Positions 7,960 through 15,667 of a stretch of DNA of 64,000 nt are shown piece by piece; positions within the stretch are counted from its first letter, which is position 1; each line of letters opens with the position of its first letter. Under the pieces are notes generated by a model, which saw only the letters and a list, made by a program, of their open reading frames with translations, searched no databases and had not been told where the DNA came from. Made by a program: the position numbers and the translations under genes. Where the stretch lies: contig CAYTPV010000001.1 of assembly GCA_964440115.1 (NCBI GenBank), positions 186,001 to 250,000 on the forward strand, written 5' to 3'. The stretch is from JAEWWD01 sp964440115. GTDB taxonomy: Bacteria > Bacillota > Clostridia > Christensenellales > CAG-138.

Positions 7960-8979
7960 ATGATCAAATTGGGCATCATCGGTGCGGGACGCATTGGGCA
8001 GGTGCATGCAGCCGGCATTATGTCCAGCGGCTTACAGGCGCGCATTGAGGCCATTGCCGACCCATACATGAGTGAGCAGACCGCGGCATGGGCAAAGTCT
8101 ATGGGCATTCCCAAAGTCACGCTCAGTTACAAGGAAATCTTGGAGGATGCCTCTATTGACGCGGTGCTTATCTGCTCCTCCACGGATACGCACTCCCCCA
8201 TCTCAATGGAAGCCATTGCAAAAGGCAAGCATGTGTTCTGTGAAAAACCCATCGACCATGACCTTGACAAAATCCATGAAGTTCAAAATGCGCTCAAAGG
8301 GGCGACCGTAAAATATCAGATCGGGTTCCAGCGCCGTTTCGACCACAATTTCCGTGCGCTGCGGCAGGCTGTGCTGGATGGAAAAGTCGGCGACATTCAT
8401 ATGATCAAAATCACATCGCGCGATCCCGCACCGCCGCCCATCCCCTATATTAAAGTGTCTGGCGGCCTATTCCTGGATATGATGATTCACGATTTCGATA
8501 TGGTGCGCTATTTGTCCGGTTCCGAGGTGGAAGAGGTATATGCTTACGGCGCGGTGCTTGTAGATCCCGCAATTGGGGAGGCGGGCGATATTGATACCGC
8601 TATTGTATCGCTTCGGCTTAAAAACGGCGCACTTGCCGTGATTGATAATTCCCGCAGAGCCACCTTCGGGCACGATCAGCGGGCTGAGGTGTTCGGCTCT
8701 AAAGGCGCGGTGATGAGTGGCAATGACGCGGCCTCTACGGCTGTACTCAGCGATGAAAGCGGCGTGCATGCGCAAAAACCGCTGTATTTCTTTCTGGAGC
8801 GATATGCGCAGGCATATCGCAGCGAAATCAGCTCGTTTTTGCACTCCATCGAAACGGATGGAAAGACGGAGGTTAACGTAAACGATGGGCTGCAGCCGGT
8901 ATTAATCGGCCTTGCGGCGAAGAAATCCCTGTGGGAACACAGGCCGGTTATGATCGAAGAAATTCGGCATCATGCGTAG
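7960..8979 (+). CDS. Gfo/Idh/MocA-family NAD(P)-dependent oxidoreductase (IolG-like)
   Basis: 339 residues. Rossmann motif KLGIIGAGRIGQVHAAGI at the N-terminus; the conserved EKP motif (HVFCEKPIDHD, near residue 95); the C-terminal domain carries GGLFLDMMIHDFDMVRYLSG with the active-site His/Asp region. Enzymes of this family oxidise or reduce a hydroxyl of inositols, glucose-type sugars or sugar acids. GGGGGAG ends 5 bases before the ATG at 7960. It follows the binding-protein gene after the 7899 hairpin and precedes a TIM-barrel isomerase, the same pairing seen in inositol (IolG with IolE/IolI) and related pathways. The exact substrate is unknown. Confidence 0.9.
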   Translation: MIKLGIIGAGRIGQVHAAGIMSSGLQARIEAIADPYMSEQTAAWAKSMGIPKVTLSYKEILEDASIDAVLICSSTDTHSPISMEAIAKGKHVFCEKPIDHDLDKIHEVQNALKGATVKYQIGFQRRFDHNFRALRQAVLDGKVGDIHMIKITSRDPAPPPIPYIKVSGGLFLDMMIHDFDMVRYLSGSEVEEVYAYGAVLVDPAIGEAGDIDTAIVSLRLKNGALAVIDNSRRATFGHDQRAEVFGSKGAVMSGNDAASTAVLSDESGVHAQKPLYFFLERYAQAYRSEISSFLHSIETDGKTEVNVNDGLQPVLIGLAAKKSLWEHRPVMIEEIRHHA

Positions 8980-8990
8980 GAGGGCTGGGG

Positions 8991-9812
8991 ATGAATATAA
9001 AATATGGCGCTTGTGAGTGGGCGCTGCCCGGAAACGGAGTGGCCAGCCTCAAGCTGGCAAGCGAAGTTGGGTTGCAAGGTCTGCAGCTTGGCTTTATCAC
9101 ATACGAGAGAGGCTTTCTGCTTTCTCAGAGATGGTTTCGTTCGTATTATATGGAAGAGGCTGCGAAGTACAACATTGAACTGCCCTCCATGGCGATTTGC
9201 GAATTCGACCGCTACGGTATGCGCCACCCGCGCTGCTCAGAAAAGGGGAAAATCGTTTACGGGATCATTGAGCTTGCTATAGAAGCCGCGGCGGATATGC
9301 GCATGAAAATGATCATGATGCCCAGTTTCGTGGACGGGTTCATCGATACTGATGAGGACCTTCTTTGCACGGCTGAAGCGCTGCGCTATGCATGCGATCT
9401 CGCCGCTCCATACGGTATCGTAATCGCAAGTGAGAACCTGCTGTCGCTTGAGCACAATGCCATATTGTTCAAAGAAGTGGATAAAAATAATCTGACGGGA
9501 TTTTATGATTCCCAGAATTACAAATGCAATCTCGGTTGGGAACAGGCACCCATGCTGGAAGGTCTCTATGACCTGCTGTATCCGGAGATCCATGTTAAGG
9601 ACGGCGTGGGTGAACAAGTTGCCTGCCGCCTTCTTGGTGATGGCGATTCAGATTTTCATGGCACCATGCGCATTCTGCGAGAGCACAATTATGAGGGGTG
9701 GCTGCATCTCGAAAACTATTATGATCGGCTACCTCTGCGCAATATAGCGCCCAAAGACTATATTTCTATCATAAAAAGAGATATGGAGCTGCTCAAAGCG
9801 GAATGTGGATAA
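8991..9812 (+). CDS. sugar-phosphate isomerase/epimerase-type TIM-barrel protein
   Basis: 273 residues of the xylose-isomerase-like TIM-barrel (AP-endonuclease 2) family. Probable metal ligands are Glu in IASENLLSLEHN, Asp in GFYDSQNYKCN, His in EIHVKDG and Glu in LHLENYYD, in the usual order for this fold. AGGAGGG starts 13 bases before the ATG at 8991 and overlaps the end of the upstream gene. It is the last gene of the cluster. It probably isomerises, epimerises or dehydrates the keto product of one of the two dehydrogenases. Assignment to IolE, IolI or an epimerase is not possible from this view. Confidence 0.88.
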   Translation: MNIKYGACEWALPGNGVASLKLASEVGLQGLQLGFITYERGFLLSQRWFRSYYMEEAAKYNIELPSMAICEFDRYGMRHPRCSEKGKIVYGIIELAIEAAADMRMKMIMMPSFVDGFIDTDEDLLCTAEALRYACDLAAPYGIVIASENLLSLEHNAILFKEVDKNNLTGFYDSQNYKCNLGWEQAPMLEGLYDLLYPEIHVKDGVGEQVACRLLGDGDSDFHGTMRILREHNYEGWLHLENYYDRLPLRNIAPKDYISIIKRDMELLKAECG

Positions 9813-10617
9813 ACTGTTCGTAAAGGAAAGCCCCCTATACGCACCAAAATCCAAACTGCCTATCCCCTCATTACGGGTGCGCGAAGCAGTTGGCAACGTC
9901 ATGAGAAAGCGCCGATCAGCAAGCGGCGTTGATCCAAGTGATTAGCCCGGACCGATCAATATGCTGATTCCGGTATTGCTGCGGAGGAACCGCGGGACTG
10001 CTTCGTGATACTTCTGAGTTTTTTTATGAAGGGTTTCATAGCATAGTACAAATGAGTGAGTATTACGCAAGACCGCTATTGTACACTAATAAAAACGGAG
10101 ACCGGCTTGATGGGCCAGCTTCCGTTTGCCTTGGGATATTTAAAATAAGTCGAGGGATTCGTCTACCGAAAAGCCGTAATCCTCGGGCATTTTCTGTACG
10201 TTTTTTGGCTATAAATCACCGCTCTTCTCCGAGATTCTAGAATACTCCTATTTACTGTGTCAGTCGCAGATCACACTGAATCACAAGTGGGTAGAAATAC
10301 TCTTTCCATATGATGCAGGCGGGTCAGTGTTTGCCATTATTATCGTTTTTATTGTATATCTCGGCAGTCATGTCAATTTCCTTAAGATCAGGATGTATTG
10401 TTTTTTCTCTGCAATTATAAAGCCTTAAAACCATATAGCAGATTATAGAGAATACGATGACGGTGCAGCCGGCAATGAGCTTTCTAACTTGCTCAATTTA
10501 TTGGCTCCAAGGAGGTTAAATAGAGTTACTACAACCTGAGGGCTTATATCTCTGATATCCGTATTTTAAAAGAATCCGAAATACAAACTAAGCAATACTA
10601 ATTAACGGGGATTCGAC
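9813..10617. other. 800-base gene-free region
   Basis: No gene is supported. The first half holds a folded element (9877-10025, listed separately). The rest is AT-richer, has a short hairpin TATGAA-GGGT-TTCATA near 10026-10040, a weak imperfect dyad around 10093-10130 (AAACGGA/TCCGTTT), and no clear promoter for the WYL gene. A 62-codon frame at 10052 lacks a ribosome site and resembles nothing. Confidence 0.5.
9877..10025 (+). ncRNA. structured element, possibly a truncated 5' end of a group II intron
   Basis: The element starts GTGCG (9877-9881), the usual first bases of bacterial group II introns. CGAAGCAGT (9882-9890) pairs perfectly with ACTGCTTCG (9997-10005), closing a roughly 115-base domain. 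Inside, CGCCGATCAGCAAGCGGCG is a hairpin, and AGTGATTAGCCCGGACC, CAATATGCTGATTCCGGT and GGGACTGCTTCG read like domain I segments of clostridial group II introns as I remember them. No intron-encoded protein or domain V/VI follows, so it would be a dead 5' fragment. A T7 run at about 10019-10025 offers another reading: a small RNA with its own terminator. Confidence 0.4.
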
Positions 10618-11592
10618 ATGATCGACAAAACCAGATTACGGCTCCTATATGTCATGCGCATTCTGCAGGAGGAAACGGACGAAACCCATCCGCTTTCCAT
10701 CCCGCAGATCATATCCATACTCATAGGCTACGGAATAGAAGCCGACAGGCGCGCGATATATAACGATCTGGAGGCACTGCGCACATATGGGCTGGATATT
10801 ATTTATCAAAAAGGTAAGCACCACGATTATTATATTGGGAACCGCATTTTTGAACTGCCGGAATTGAAGCTTCTTGCGGATATCGTACAGGGCAGCCGGT
10901 TTATAACGCGAAAGAAATCGGAGCAACTTATCGAAAAGCTGCAGCACCTCACAAGCAGACAGAACGCAAAAGAGCTGTCCCGGCAGGTCTATATCGCCAA
11001 CCGGGTGAAGTCGCCAAATGAACAGATTTACTATAACGTGGACGTCCTGTATAACGCCATCGGGCGCGGTAAGCAAGTAGCCTTTCAGTATCAGGAATAC
11101 GGCTTGGATAAAAAACTACACCTTAGAAGGTCGGGTGAGATGTATCGCGTCAGCCCATATTTATTAACCTGGGACTATGAAAACTACTACCTTATCGCTT
11201 GGCACACACGGTATGAAGAACTTTCGCATTTTCGTGTTGATAAAATGTGCAATATTGAGATCACGGAAGAAGATTGCAGATCCATTGAACGACCATTGGA
11301 TGCCGCCGAATACGCAAAACGCACCTTCAGCATGTTTGCCGGAAAACAGGAACGAGTTACAATTTGGTTCGACATGTCCATGATTGGCAAGGTGATCGAT
11401 CGATTCGGGGATCAGATTTCTATCACGCAAAACGAAGCATCATCTTTTATTTGTGCGGTAGAAGTCGCCGTAAGCTTGCCGTTTTTCGCCTGGCTGTTCC
11501 AGTTCGGGGAAATGGCAAAGGTCATTTCACCGGATTGGGTGAAGCATGAGATGTACAGCCTGCTTGAAAAAACTCTACGCAGTTACCAATAA
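10618..11592 (+). CDS. WYL-domain transcriptional regulator (HTH_11 + WYL)
   Basis: 324 residues. An N-terminal winged helix (residues about 5-65, SIPQIISILIGYGIEADRRA, then IYNDLEALRTYGLDI) is followed by a linker and a WYL domain near residues 145-225 (SPYLLTWDYENYYLIAWHTR, LSHFRVDKM). WYL proteins sense small ligands or nucleic acid and often regulate defence, prophage or stress genes. The ribosome site is weak (GGGG 9-12 bases upstream). It is immediately left of the prophage's ImmA/repressor end, but its sequence reads like a host gene. Whether it belongs to the prophage boundary or to the chromosome is open. Confidence 0.85.
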   Translation: MIDKTRLRLLYVMRILQEETDETHPLSIPQIISILIGYGIEADRRAIYNDLEALRTYGLDIIYQKGKHHDYYIGNRIFELPELKLLADIVQGSRFITRKKSEQLIEKLQHLTSRQNAKELSRQVYIANRVKSPNEQIYYNVDVLYNAIGRGKQVAFQYQEYGLDKKLHLRRSGEMYRVSPYLLTWDYENYYLIAWHTRYEELSHFRVDKMCNIEITEEDCRSIERPLDAAEYAKRTFSMFAGKQERVTIWFDMSMIGKVIDRFGDQISITQNEASSFICAVEVAVSLPFFAWLFQFGEMAKVISPDWVKHEMYSLLEKTLRSYQ

Positions 11593-11619
11593 TCGACCAA
11601 CCGGAATGGGCAAGGGCTG

Positions 11620-12129
11620 TCATAGTGTTTTCAGAAAATTGCTACTTGGCATATCCGGCATTCTGAGCTGTAATCCTGTTGTGTACAACGCCTGCGCCTT
11701 GATCTGGACGATTTCGGGAAACGTCCTAAGCTCCATGGCAATTTGGCTGGCCGTATAGCCATAAGACATCAATTGTATGAATTCGTCGTCCGGCACTAGT
11801 AATCCGGCGGCAAACCTATTTGCCTCAACCTCCGTCTTTGCGGTGGAATGGAATCCCTCGTCCCGTAACGGAGATGCCATGGCCATACGAAAATGCAGTC
11901 GGTCATGTCCCAATTCATGCGCGCAGACCAGCCTTTGCATTTGCTCGTCCAGCGTGCCGTTGATCACGATCATGCGCACACGGTTCATGTAACAGTAATA
12001 TCCTTTGAGCTTCCTGAGATCATCGAACTCGACGCAGATTCCCAGCATATCCGCAATAGCAAAAGGATCGCTGGTTCCATACCTTTTAATCAGAGCATTA
12101 CAGAGCCGGTCGATGGTACCTCCATTCAC
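11620..12129 (-). CDS. ImmA/IrrE-type metallopeptidase (anti-repressor)
   Basis: 169 residues with the zinc-protease motif HELGH (in LVCAHELGHDRLHF, near residue 91) and a downstream Glu-rich helix EVEANRFAAGLLVPDDEF, the standard ImmA/IrrE pattern. In ICEBs1 and related phages ImmA cleaves the XRE-family repressor after DNA damage, releasing the element. Here it lies immediately downstream of the XRE repressor gene (12196-12615) on the same strand, the same pairing. The start is GTG at 12129 with GGGGAG upstream. The inducing signal cannot be read from the sequence. Confidence 0.92.
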   Translation of the reverse strand: MNGGTIDRLCNALIKRYGTSDPFAIADMLGICVEFDDLRKLKGYYCYMNRVRMIVINGTLDEQMQRLVCAHELGHDRLHFRMAMASPLRDEGFHSTAKTEVEANRFAAGLLVPDDEFIQLMSYGYTASQIAMELRTFPEIVQIKAQALYTTGLQLRMPDMPSSNFLKTL

Positions 12130-12168
12130 GCCTATCTACTCCCCTATCTTTATACCTTGAGTATAACA

Positions 12169-12188
12169 GGACATGTGTACAAAAGTCC
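12169..12188. promoter_or_regulatory. 20-bp dyad between repressor and ImmA genes
   Basis: GGAC at 12169-12172 and GTCC at 12185-12188 are placed symmetrically around the palindrome TGTACA (12176-12181). On the minus strand a TATACT follows, which could be the -10 of an ImmA promoter. The dyad differs from the repressor operators at 12641-12715, so it may bind another factor or simply be an mRNA hairpin. Confidence 0.35.
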
Positions 12189-12195
12189 GTACAGA

Positions 12196-12615
12196 TCATT
12201 CCAGCTTATCTTTGGCTTGTTCCTTACTCCCATACTTTTCTTTGGTAATCTCCTTAGAGCGCTGAAACATCCGCATCAGCGAACCCATGAATTCCTCACG
12301 CTCTTCGTCCGTAATATCGCCGCCGGCTAAATAAGCCTGCGCATCGCCGAGAATCCTTTGCGCCTGTTGCGCACTGCGCCCACCGTACTGGTCGGAGATA
12401 TTTACATAGAAAAGTTCTTGGTCACTGAGTAGCTGGTCGATCGAGACATTATAAAGTTCGGATAACTTTATCAGCACATCGCGTTTTTTGGGTATTACAT
12501 TGTTCTCTTCATAACTTTGATAGGCGCGCGTGGAGATGCCGATGTATTCCGCTACCCAGCGTTGAGGATGCCCGGCATTCTCCCTTAATTTCCTAACCTT
12601 TTCTCCAAACGTCAT
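12196..12615 (-). CDS. XRE-family phage repressor (ImmR-like)
   Basis: 139 residues. Residues 3-62 are an XRE helix-turn-helix (GEKVRKLRENAGHPQRWVAE, YIGISTRAYQSYEENNVIPK); the C-terminal half is a helical region (ITDEEREEFMGSLMRMFQRS) that probably mediates dimerisation and may contain the ImmA cleavage site. The ATG at 12615 has GGAGG 9 bases upstream; an upstream in-frame ATG at 12675 has none and lies within the operator region. Two copies of a CGAAG..CTTCG dyad upstream are its likely operators. It keeps the prophage silent by blocking the rightward promoter at 12666-12694. Confidence 0.9.
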   Translation of the reverse strand: MTFGEKVRKLRENAGHPQRWVAEYIGISTRAYQSYEENNVIPKKRDVLIKLSELYNVSIDQLLSDQELFYVNISDQYGGRSAQQAQRILGDAQAYLAGGDITDEEREEFMGSLMRMFQRSKEITKEKYGSKEQAKDKLE

Positions 12616-12640
12616 ATATTGGAACCTCCGTCTATAATTT

Positions 12641-12655
12641 ACGAAGCATACTTCG
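12641..12655. promoter_or_regulatory. second repressor operator (imperfect dyad)
   Basis: CGAAG-CATA-CTTCG (12642-12655, preceded by A as in the main operator) is a near copy of the perfect dyad at 12700-12715. It lies in the leader of the repressor gene, 45 bases from the main site, and could serve autoregulation or looping. Confidence 0.65.
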
Positions 12656-12665
12656 CCATATATCA

Positions 12666-12718
12666 TTGACTCCATGTCTCAGCGTTTGTATAATAACATA
12701 CGAAGTTAACTTCGTCAA
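12666..12718. promoter_or_regulatory. overlapping divergent promoters with central operator (lysis/lysogeny switch)
   Basis: Plus strand: TTGACT (12666-12671), 17 bases, TATAAT (12689-12694), aimed at the early phage genes. Minus strand: TTGACG (12718-12713), 17 bases, TATTAT (12695-12690), aimed at the repressor. The two -10 boxes overlap. The perfect 16-bp palindrome ACGAAGTTAACTTCGT (12700-12715) covers the start site of the plus promoter and fills the spacer of the minus promoter, so one bound repressor would block the early promoter and also its own. Confidence 0.8.
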
Positions 12719-12756
12719 CAATGCTAGGCAGGGTAAAATTCCGGGGGTAAAGGGTT

Positions 12757-12954
12757 ATGAGTACAAAAGCAATGCAAAAGAAAACGCAAATGAATGCCAA
12801 TAGGCTTCATTTGTCTATGCGATGTCCGGTATGCACTAGGCGGGCGTTTGACATATCCGATCTGCCGAAGCAGACGATCCATGTGGAAATAAAGTGCCCG
12901 CACTGCCATAATATCGTCCGCATACCTTGTACGGCAGAGGCCACGATCGGCTAA
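12757..12954 (+). CDS. small zinc-ribbon protein, first early phage gene
   Basis: 65 residues with two CPxC knuckles (MRCPVCTRRAF and IKCPHCHNIV), a typical zinc ribbon, preceded by a basic N-terminus. It is the first gene after the rightward early promoter. Proteins of this size and pattern are common at the head of clostridial prophage early operons, but their role is not known to me; nucleic-acid binding or protein bridging is likely. The start has only a loose G-rich ribosome site (GGGGGTAAAGGG). Confidence 0.7.
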   Translation: MSTKAMQKKTQMNANRLHLSMRCPVCTRRAFDISDLPKQTIHVEIKCPHCHNIVRIPCTAEATIG

Positions 12955-13025
12955 CGAACCATATAGAATTTACGTTGTATCATCTACCGAGCAAAGGCAC
13001 CGCTTAAAAAACGAGTGACCAAATG

Positions 13026-13064
13026 GCCGGAGTGAAGCAAGAAACTGCTTTGCTCCGGCTTTTT
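13026..13064 (+). terminator. intrinsic terminator / attenuator upstream of the sigma-like gene
   Basis: GCCGGAG (13026-13032) pairs with CTCCGGC (13053-13059), extended by GAAGCA/TGCTT, and is followed by TTTTT at 13060-13064. It would stop most transcripts of the early zinc-ribbon gene just before the sigma-like gene, unless read through. Confidence 0.75.
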
Positions 13065-13076
13065 CTATAGTTGCAG

Positions 13077-13106
13077 TTCCTTTCTTCACTCCACCGAAGA
13101 AAGGAA
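13077..13106 (+). promoter_or_regulatory. hairpin sequestering the sigma-like gene's ribosome site
   Basis: TTCCTTTCTTC (13077-13087) and GAAGAAAGGAA (13096-13106) form a perfect 11-bp stem around an 8-base loop. The right arm contains the AAGGAA ribosome site used by the ATG at 13114. Folding would hide the site. With the terminator 13 bases upstream, this is a two-step block on expression of the sigma-like protein. Confidence 0.6.
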
Positions 13107-13113
13107 TTTCTTT

Positions 13114-13506
13114 ATGCAAATCAAGTACCGGTTTGCCAACGAGGTCGTCGACGTGGAGGTCGATGAGAAATGGGGCGCAATCCTTCTTGATCTGGATCGC
13201 TGCGAGTACAACAACAACCAAACTGAGACCCGTCGACACGCTTCGCTCAATGCCATGGAATATGAGGGCGAACTCTTTTTCGATCCGAATTCCGACATCG
13301 CAGCACATCTTGAGAAGGCCGAAGCGCAGGAAATCCTGCGTCGGGCAATGGATTCGCTCCCTCCGCAGCAAAAGGCGTTATTAAAAAAGGTATTTTTCGA
13401 AGGTATCTCCGCCGCAGAAATTGCCCGACAGGAAGGAGTTAACAAGTCCTCCGTCCATAAACGCCTGCAGCGTATTTTTGAGCAATTAAAAAAAGCGTTG
13501 CAGTAA
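13114..13506 (+). CDS. phage sigma-70-like factor (region 4 HTH)
   Basis: 130 residues. The C-terminal third (from about residue 80) is a sigma region 4 helix-turn-helix: SLPPQQKALLKKVFFEGISA, AEIARQEGVNKSSVHKRLQR. The N-terminal part has no region 2, so it cannot be a complete housekeeping-type sigma; it resembles the short sigma-like early regulators of clostridial prophages. It probably directs or modifies RNA polymerase for early or middle genes. Its ribosome site is inside a perfect hairpin, suggesting translational control. Confidence 0.82.
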   Translation: MQIKYRFANEVVDVEVDEKWGAILLDLDRCEYNNNQTETRRHASLNAMEYEGELFFDPNSDIAAHLEKAEAQEILRRAMDSLPPQQKALLKKVFFEGISAAEIARQEGVNKSSVHKRLQRIFEQLKKALQ

Positions 13507-13581
13507 GGGGGCAACTTTCATCTCTCCCGTGACCTAACAGTGAGGGCCATACACACACCCTCGGGAAGAGGTGAAAAGCAT

Positions 13582-13776
13582 ATGCAACACAGATTGAAGA
13601 TCAGCCTTGATAAAAACGCGAAAGGCCCCGGCATCGTGCGATGCCACAAGCTGCCCCTGTGGGATAAGGTACTGCGCCGCCTGCTGGGCGAGTCGAACGG
13701 CGTTATGGTGATCGTTCCCGGCGACACCGTCAGAACGCTCACGATCCAAGAGGTGGCGGAGGGCGAAGATGACTGA
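13582..13776 (+). CDS. 64-residue phage protein of unknown function
   Basis: The ATG at 13582 follows AGAGGTG; an earlier in-frame ATG (13540) lacks a ribosome site. The product is basic at the N-terminus (MQHRLKISLDKNAKGPGIVR) and beta-rich, with the end overlapping the helicase start by 8 bases (ATGACTGA). The tight overlap suggests translational coupling with the helicase. I do not recognise a domain. Confidence 0.7.
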   Translation: MQHRLKISLDKNAKGPGIVRCHKLPLWDKVLRRLLGESNGVMVIVPGDTVRTLTIQEVAEGEDD

Positions 13777-15220
13777 GCCTGCCGCCGTCAGCGGGACACG
13801 ACTGCCCATCCGGGCTAGACCGTACCGGCATCAGGCGGAGGCGTTCGAGTTCGCTTGCAGACTGTTCGGCCTGCGAGGCGATTATCCGGTATCTACGGGC
13901 GCGGCGCTCCTCATGGAAATGGGGTGCGGCAAGAGCTTGGCTGCCATTGCGGTGGCGGGCGCGATGTACGGGGCCGGGAATATCCGCCGGATGCTGGTGG
14001 TAGCGCCGCTCTCCATACTCGGCGTATGGCAGGAGGAGTTCCGAAAGTTCGCGGGTTTCGATTACGTGCTAACGGTGCTTACGGGCAGCGCTATGAAAAA
14101 GGCGGATACCCTGCGGAACCTGCGCGGCATGCCCCTACAAGTGGCTGTGGTCAATTACGAAAGCGCGTGGCGTATGGAAAAAGAGCTTCTGGCGTGGGAC
14201 GCAGATCTCATCGTCGCGGACGAGGGGCACAAAATCAAAACCCCAAATATCTCCGCTTCTAAAGCCATGCACCGACTGGGTGCGAAGGCACGGTACCGTC
14301 TGCTACTCACTGGGACGGTGATCACCAACAAAGCCATCGACGTGTTCAGCCAGTACAAGTTCCTCAACCCGGCGGTCTTCGGCCCGAGCTTCTATGTGTT
14401 CCGCAACCGGTACTTCGACATGGTGGGCTATGGTAACCACACCCCGGTGCTCAAGCGGACCATGGAGTCGGAGCTCATGCGCAGGCTGCACAGCATTGCG
14501 TACCGGGCGACCAAGGCCGAGTGCCTCGATTTGCCGGAAACCACCGACATCATCCGGTTTGTTGAACTGGAACCCGCTGCAATGCGGATTTACCGCGATC
14601 TGGTGCGGGACAGCTACGCCGAGCTTGGCAAAGGCGAAGTGACCGCCACCAACATCCTTACCCGTCTGCTGCGGTTATCGCAGCTCACGGGCGGATTTAT
14701 CGGGGATGACGAGGGCAACACCCCGCAGCGGATCAGCACTGCCAAACAGGCGGCGCTGGAGGATATCGTGGAGGACGTGCTGCAGGAAGGCAAAAAGCTG
14801 GTGGTCATCGCCCGGTTCGTGCCGGAGATCGACGCCATCCGAAAGTTGCTGGAAACGAAGGGCATCCGGTACTCGCTCATCATGGGCGGCGTGAAGGATC
14901 GGGACGCGCAGATCGCCGCGTTCCAGAACGACCCGGACGTGCAGGTGTTCGTGGGCCAGATCGCCACGGCGGGGCTGGGCATCACGCTCACGGCCGCGAG
15001 CACCATGGTGTTCTACTCGCTTGACTATTCCATGAGCAACTTTGAGCAGACCAAGGCACGCATCCATCGCCTTGGCCAGAAATACAACTGCACATATATC
15101 TACCTAGCAGCCAAGGGCACCGTGGACGAAAAGGTGCTCGCGGCACTCAAGAATAAAGCCGACCTCGCAAAAGCGCTGGTCGATGACTACCGCAGCGGGC
15201 AGAACCCGTTTGCGCCATAG
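13769..15220 (+). CDS. SNF2-family DEAD-like helicase/ATPase of the phage replication module
   Basis: 483 residues. Motif I MGCGKSLAAIAVAG (near residue 52), motif II VADEGHKIK (DEGH, near 150), motif III LLLTGTVITN, and a helicase C domain ending in IHRLGQKYNCTYIYLA (near 433). This is a compact SNF2/Rad54-type translocase, regularly found beside a family A polymerase and VapE-type primase in siphovirus prophages. It probably remodels or unwinds DNA during phage replication. The start overlaps the upstream small gene by 8 bases. Confidence 0.92.
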   Translation: MTEPAAVSGTRLPIRARPYRHQAEAFEFACRLFGLRGDYPVSTGAALLMEMGCGKSLAAIAVAGAMYGAGNIRRMLVVAPLSILGVWQEEFRKFAGFDYVLTVLTGSAMKKADTLRNLRGMPLQVAVVNYESAWRMEKELLAWDADLIVADEGHKIKTPNISASKAMHRLGAKARYRLLLTGTVITNKAIDVFSQYKFLNPAVFGPSFYVFRNRYFDMVGYGNHTPVLKRTMESELMRRLHSIAYRATKAECLDLPETTDIIRFVELEPAAMRIYRDLVRDSYAELGKGEVTATNILTRLLRLSQLTGGFIGDDEGNTPQRISTAKQAALEDIVEDVLQEGKKLVVIARFVPEIDAIRKLLETKGIRYSLIMGGVKDRDAQIAAFQNDPDVQVFVGQIATAGLGITLTAASTMVFYSLDYSMSNFEQTKARIHRLGQKYNCTYIYLAAKGTVDEKVLAALKNKADLAKALVDDYRSGQNPFAP

Positions 15221-15231
15221 GAGGAATACCG

Positions 15232-15648
15232 ATGCACTCAGATAAAATGTTCGAGCTGGCCGATCGGCTCCGCGAGCTGCGCGAGGCCAAAGTGTACGCC
15301 GAGCAGGCGCTTAAGGAGGTTAACGACCAGATGGATGAGGTGGATTACGACTTGAGCGAGCTCATGGCCGAGACCGAAACGCAGAATTTTACGCGCTCGG
15401 GCACCATGTTCTACTTGACCACCAAGACCCGAGCGTCCGCAGCAGGAGAGAAAAAGGACGAGCTGTTCGCTGCGCTGCGCAGCGAGGGCTACGGCGAGCT
15501 TGTCACGGAAACCGTCAACGCCAATTCCCTATCCGCATTCGTAAAGGAGCAGATCACGGAGAACGGCGACGCGCTGCCCGATTGGCTCGGGGGCTTGGTG
15601 AATGTATTTGAAAAAACCACCGTCGGCGTGCGCAAGGCAGCCAAATAA
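15232..15648 (+). CDS. phage protein of unknown function, helical N-terminus
   Basis: 138 residues; GGAGGAA precedes the ATG by 6 bases. The first 50 residues look like a coiled coil (ELADRLRELREAKVYAEQAL, VDYDLSELMAETE) followed by an alpha/beta domain. It is acidic overall. It lies between the SNF2 helicase and the Cys-cluster protein in a tightly packed operon, so a role in replication or recombination is likely. Host-nuclease-inhibitor-like proteins sit in similar positions in other phages, but I have no direct evidence for that here. Confidence 0.75.
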   Translation: MHSDKMFELADRLRELREAKVYAEQALKEVNDQMDEVDYDLSELMAETETQNFTRSGTMFYLTTKTRASAAGEKKDELFAALRSEGYGELVTETVNANSLSAFVKEQITENGDALPDWLGGLVNVFEKTTVGVRKAAK

Positions 15649-15667
15649 AGATATGGAGGAAATACCA

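Noticed and set aside
6541..8007. A 488-codon open frame on the minus strand opposite permease and binding-protein genes
   Set aside because: It mirrors three well-supported plus-strand genes, has composition-driven His/Arg/Gly-rich sequence and no ribosome site or family.
10052..10240. 62-codon frame in the gap before the WYL regulator
   Set aside because: No ribosome site, no recognisable pattern, and it begins in a hairpin-rich non-coding stretch.
13500..13581. Second switch operator or promoter before the 13582 gene
   Set aside because: No dyad matching CGAAG..CTTCG and no convincing -35/-10 pair was found there.
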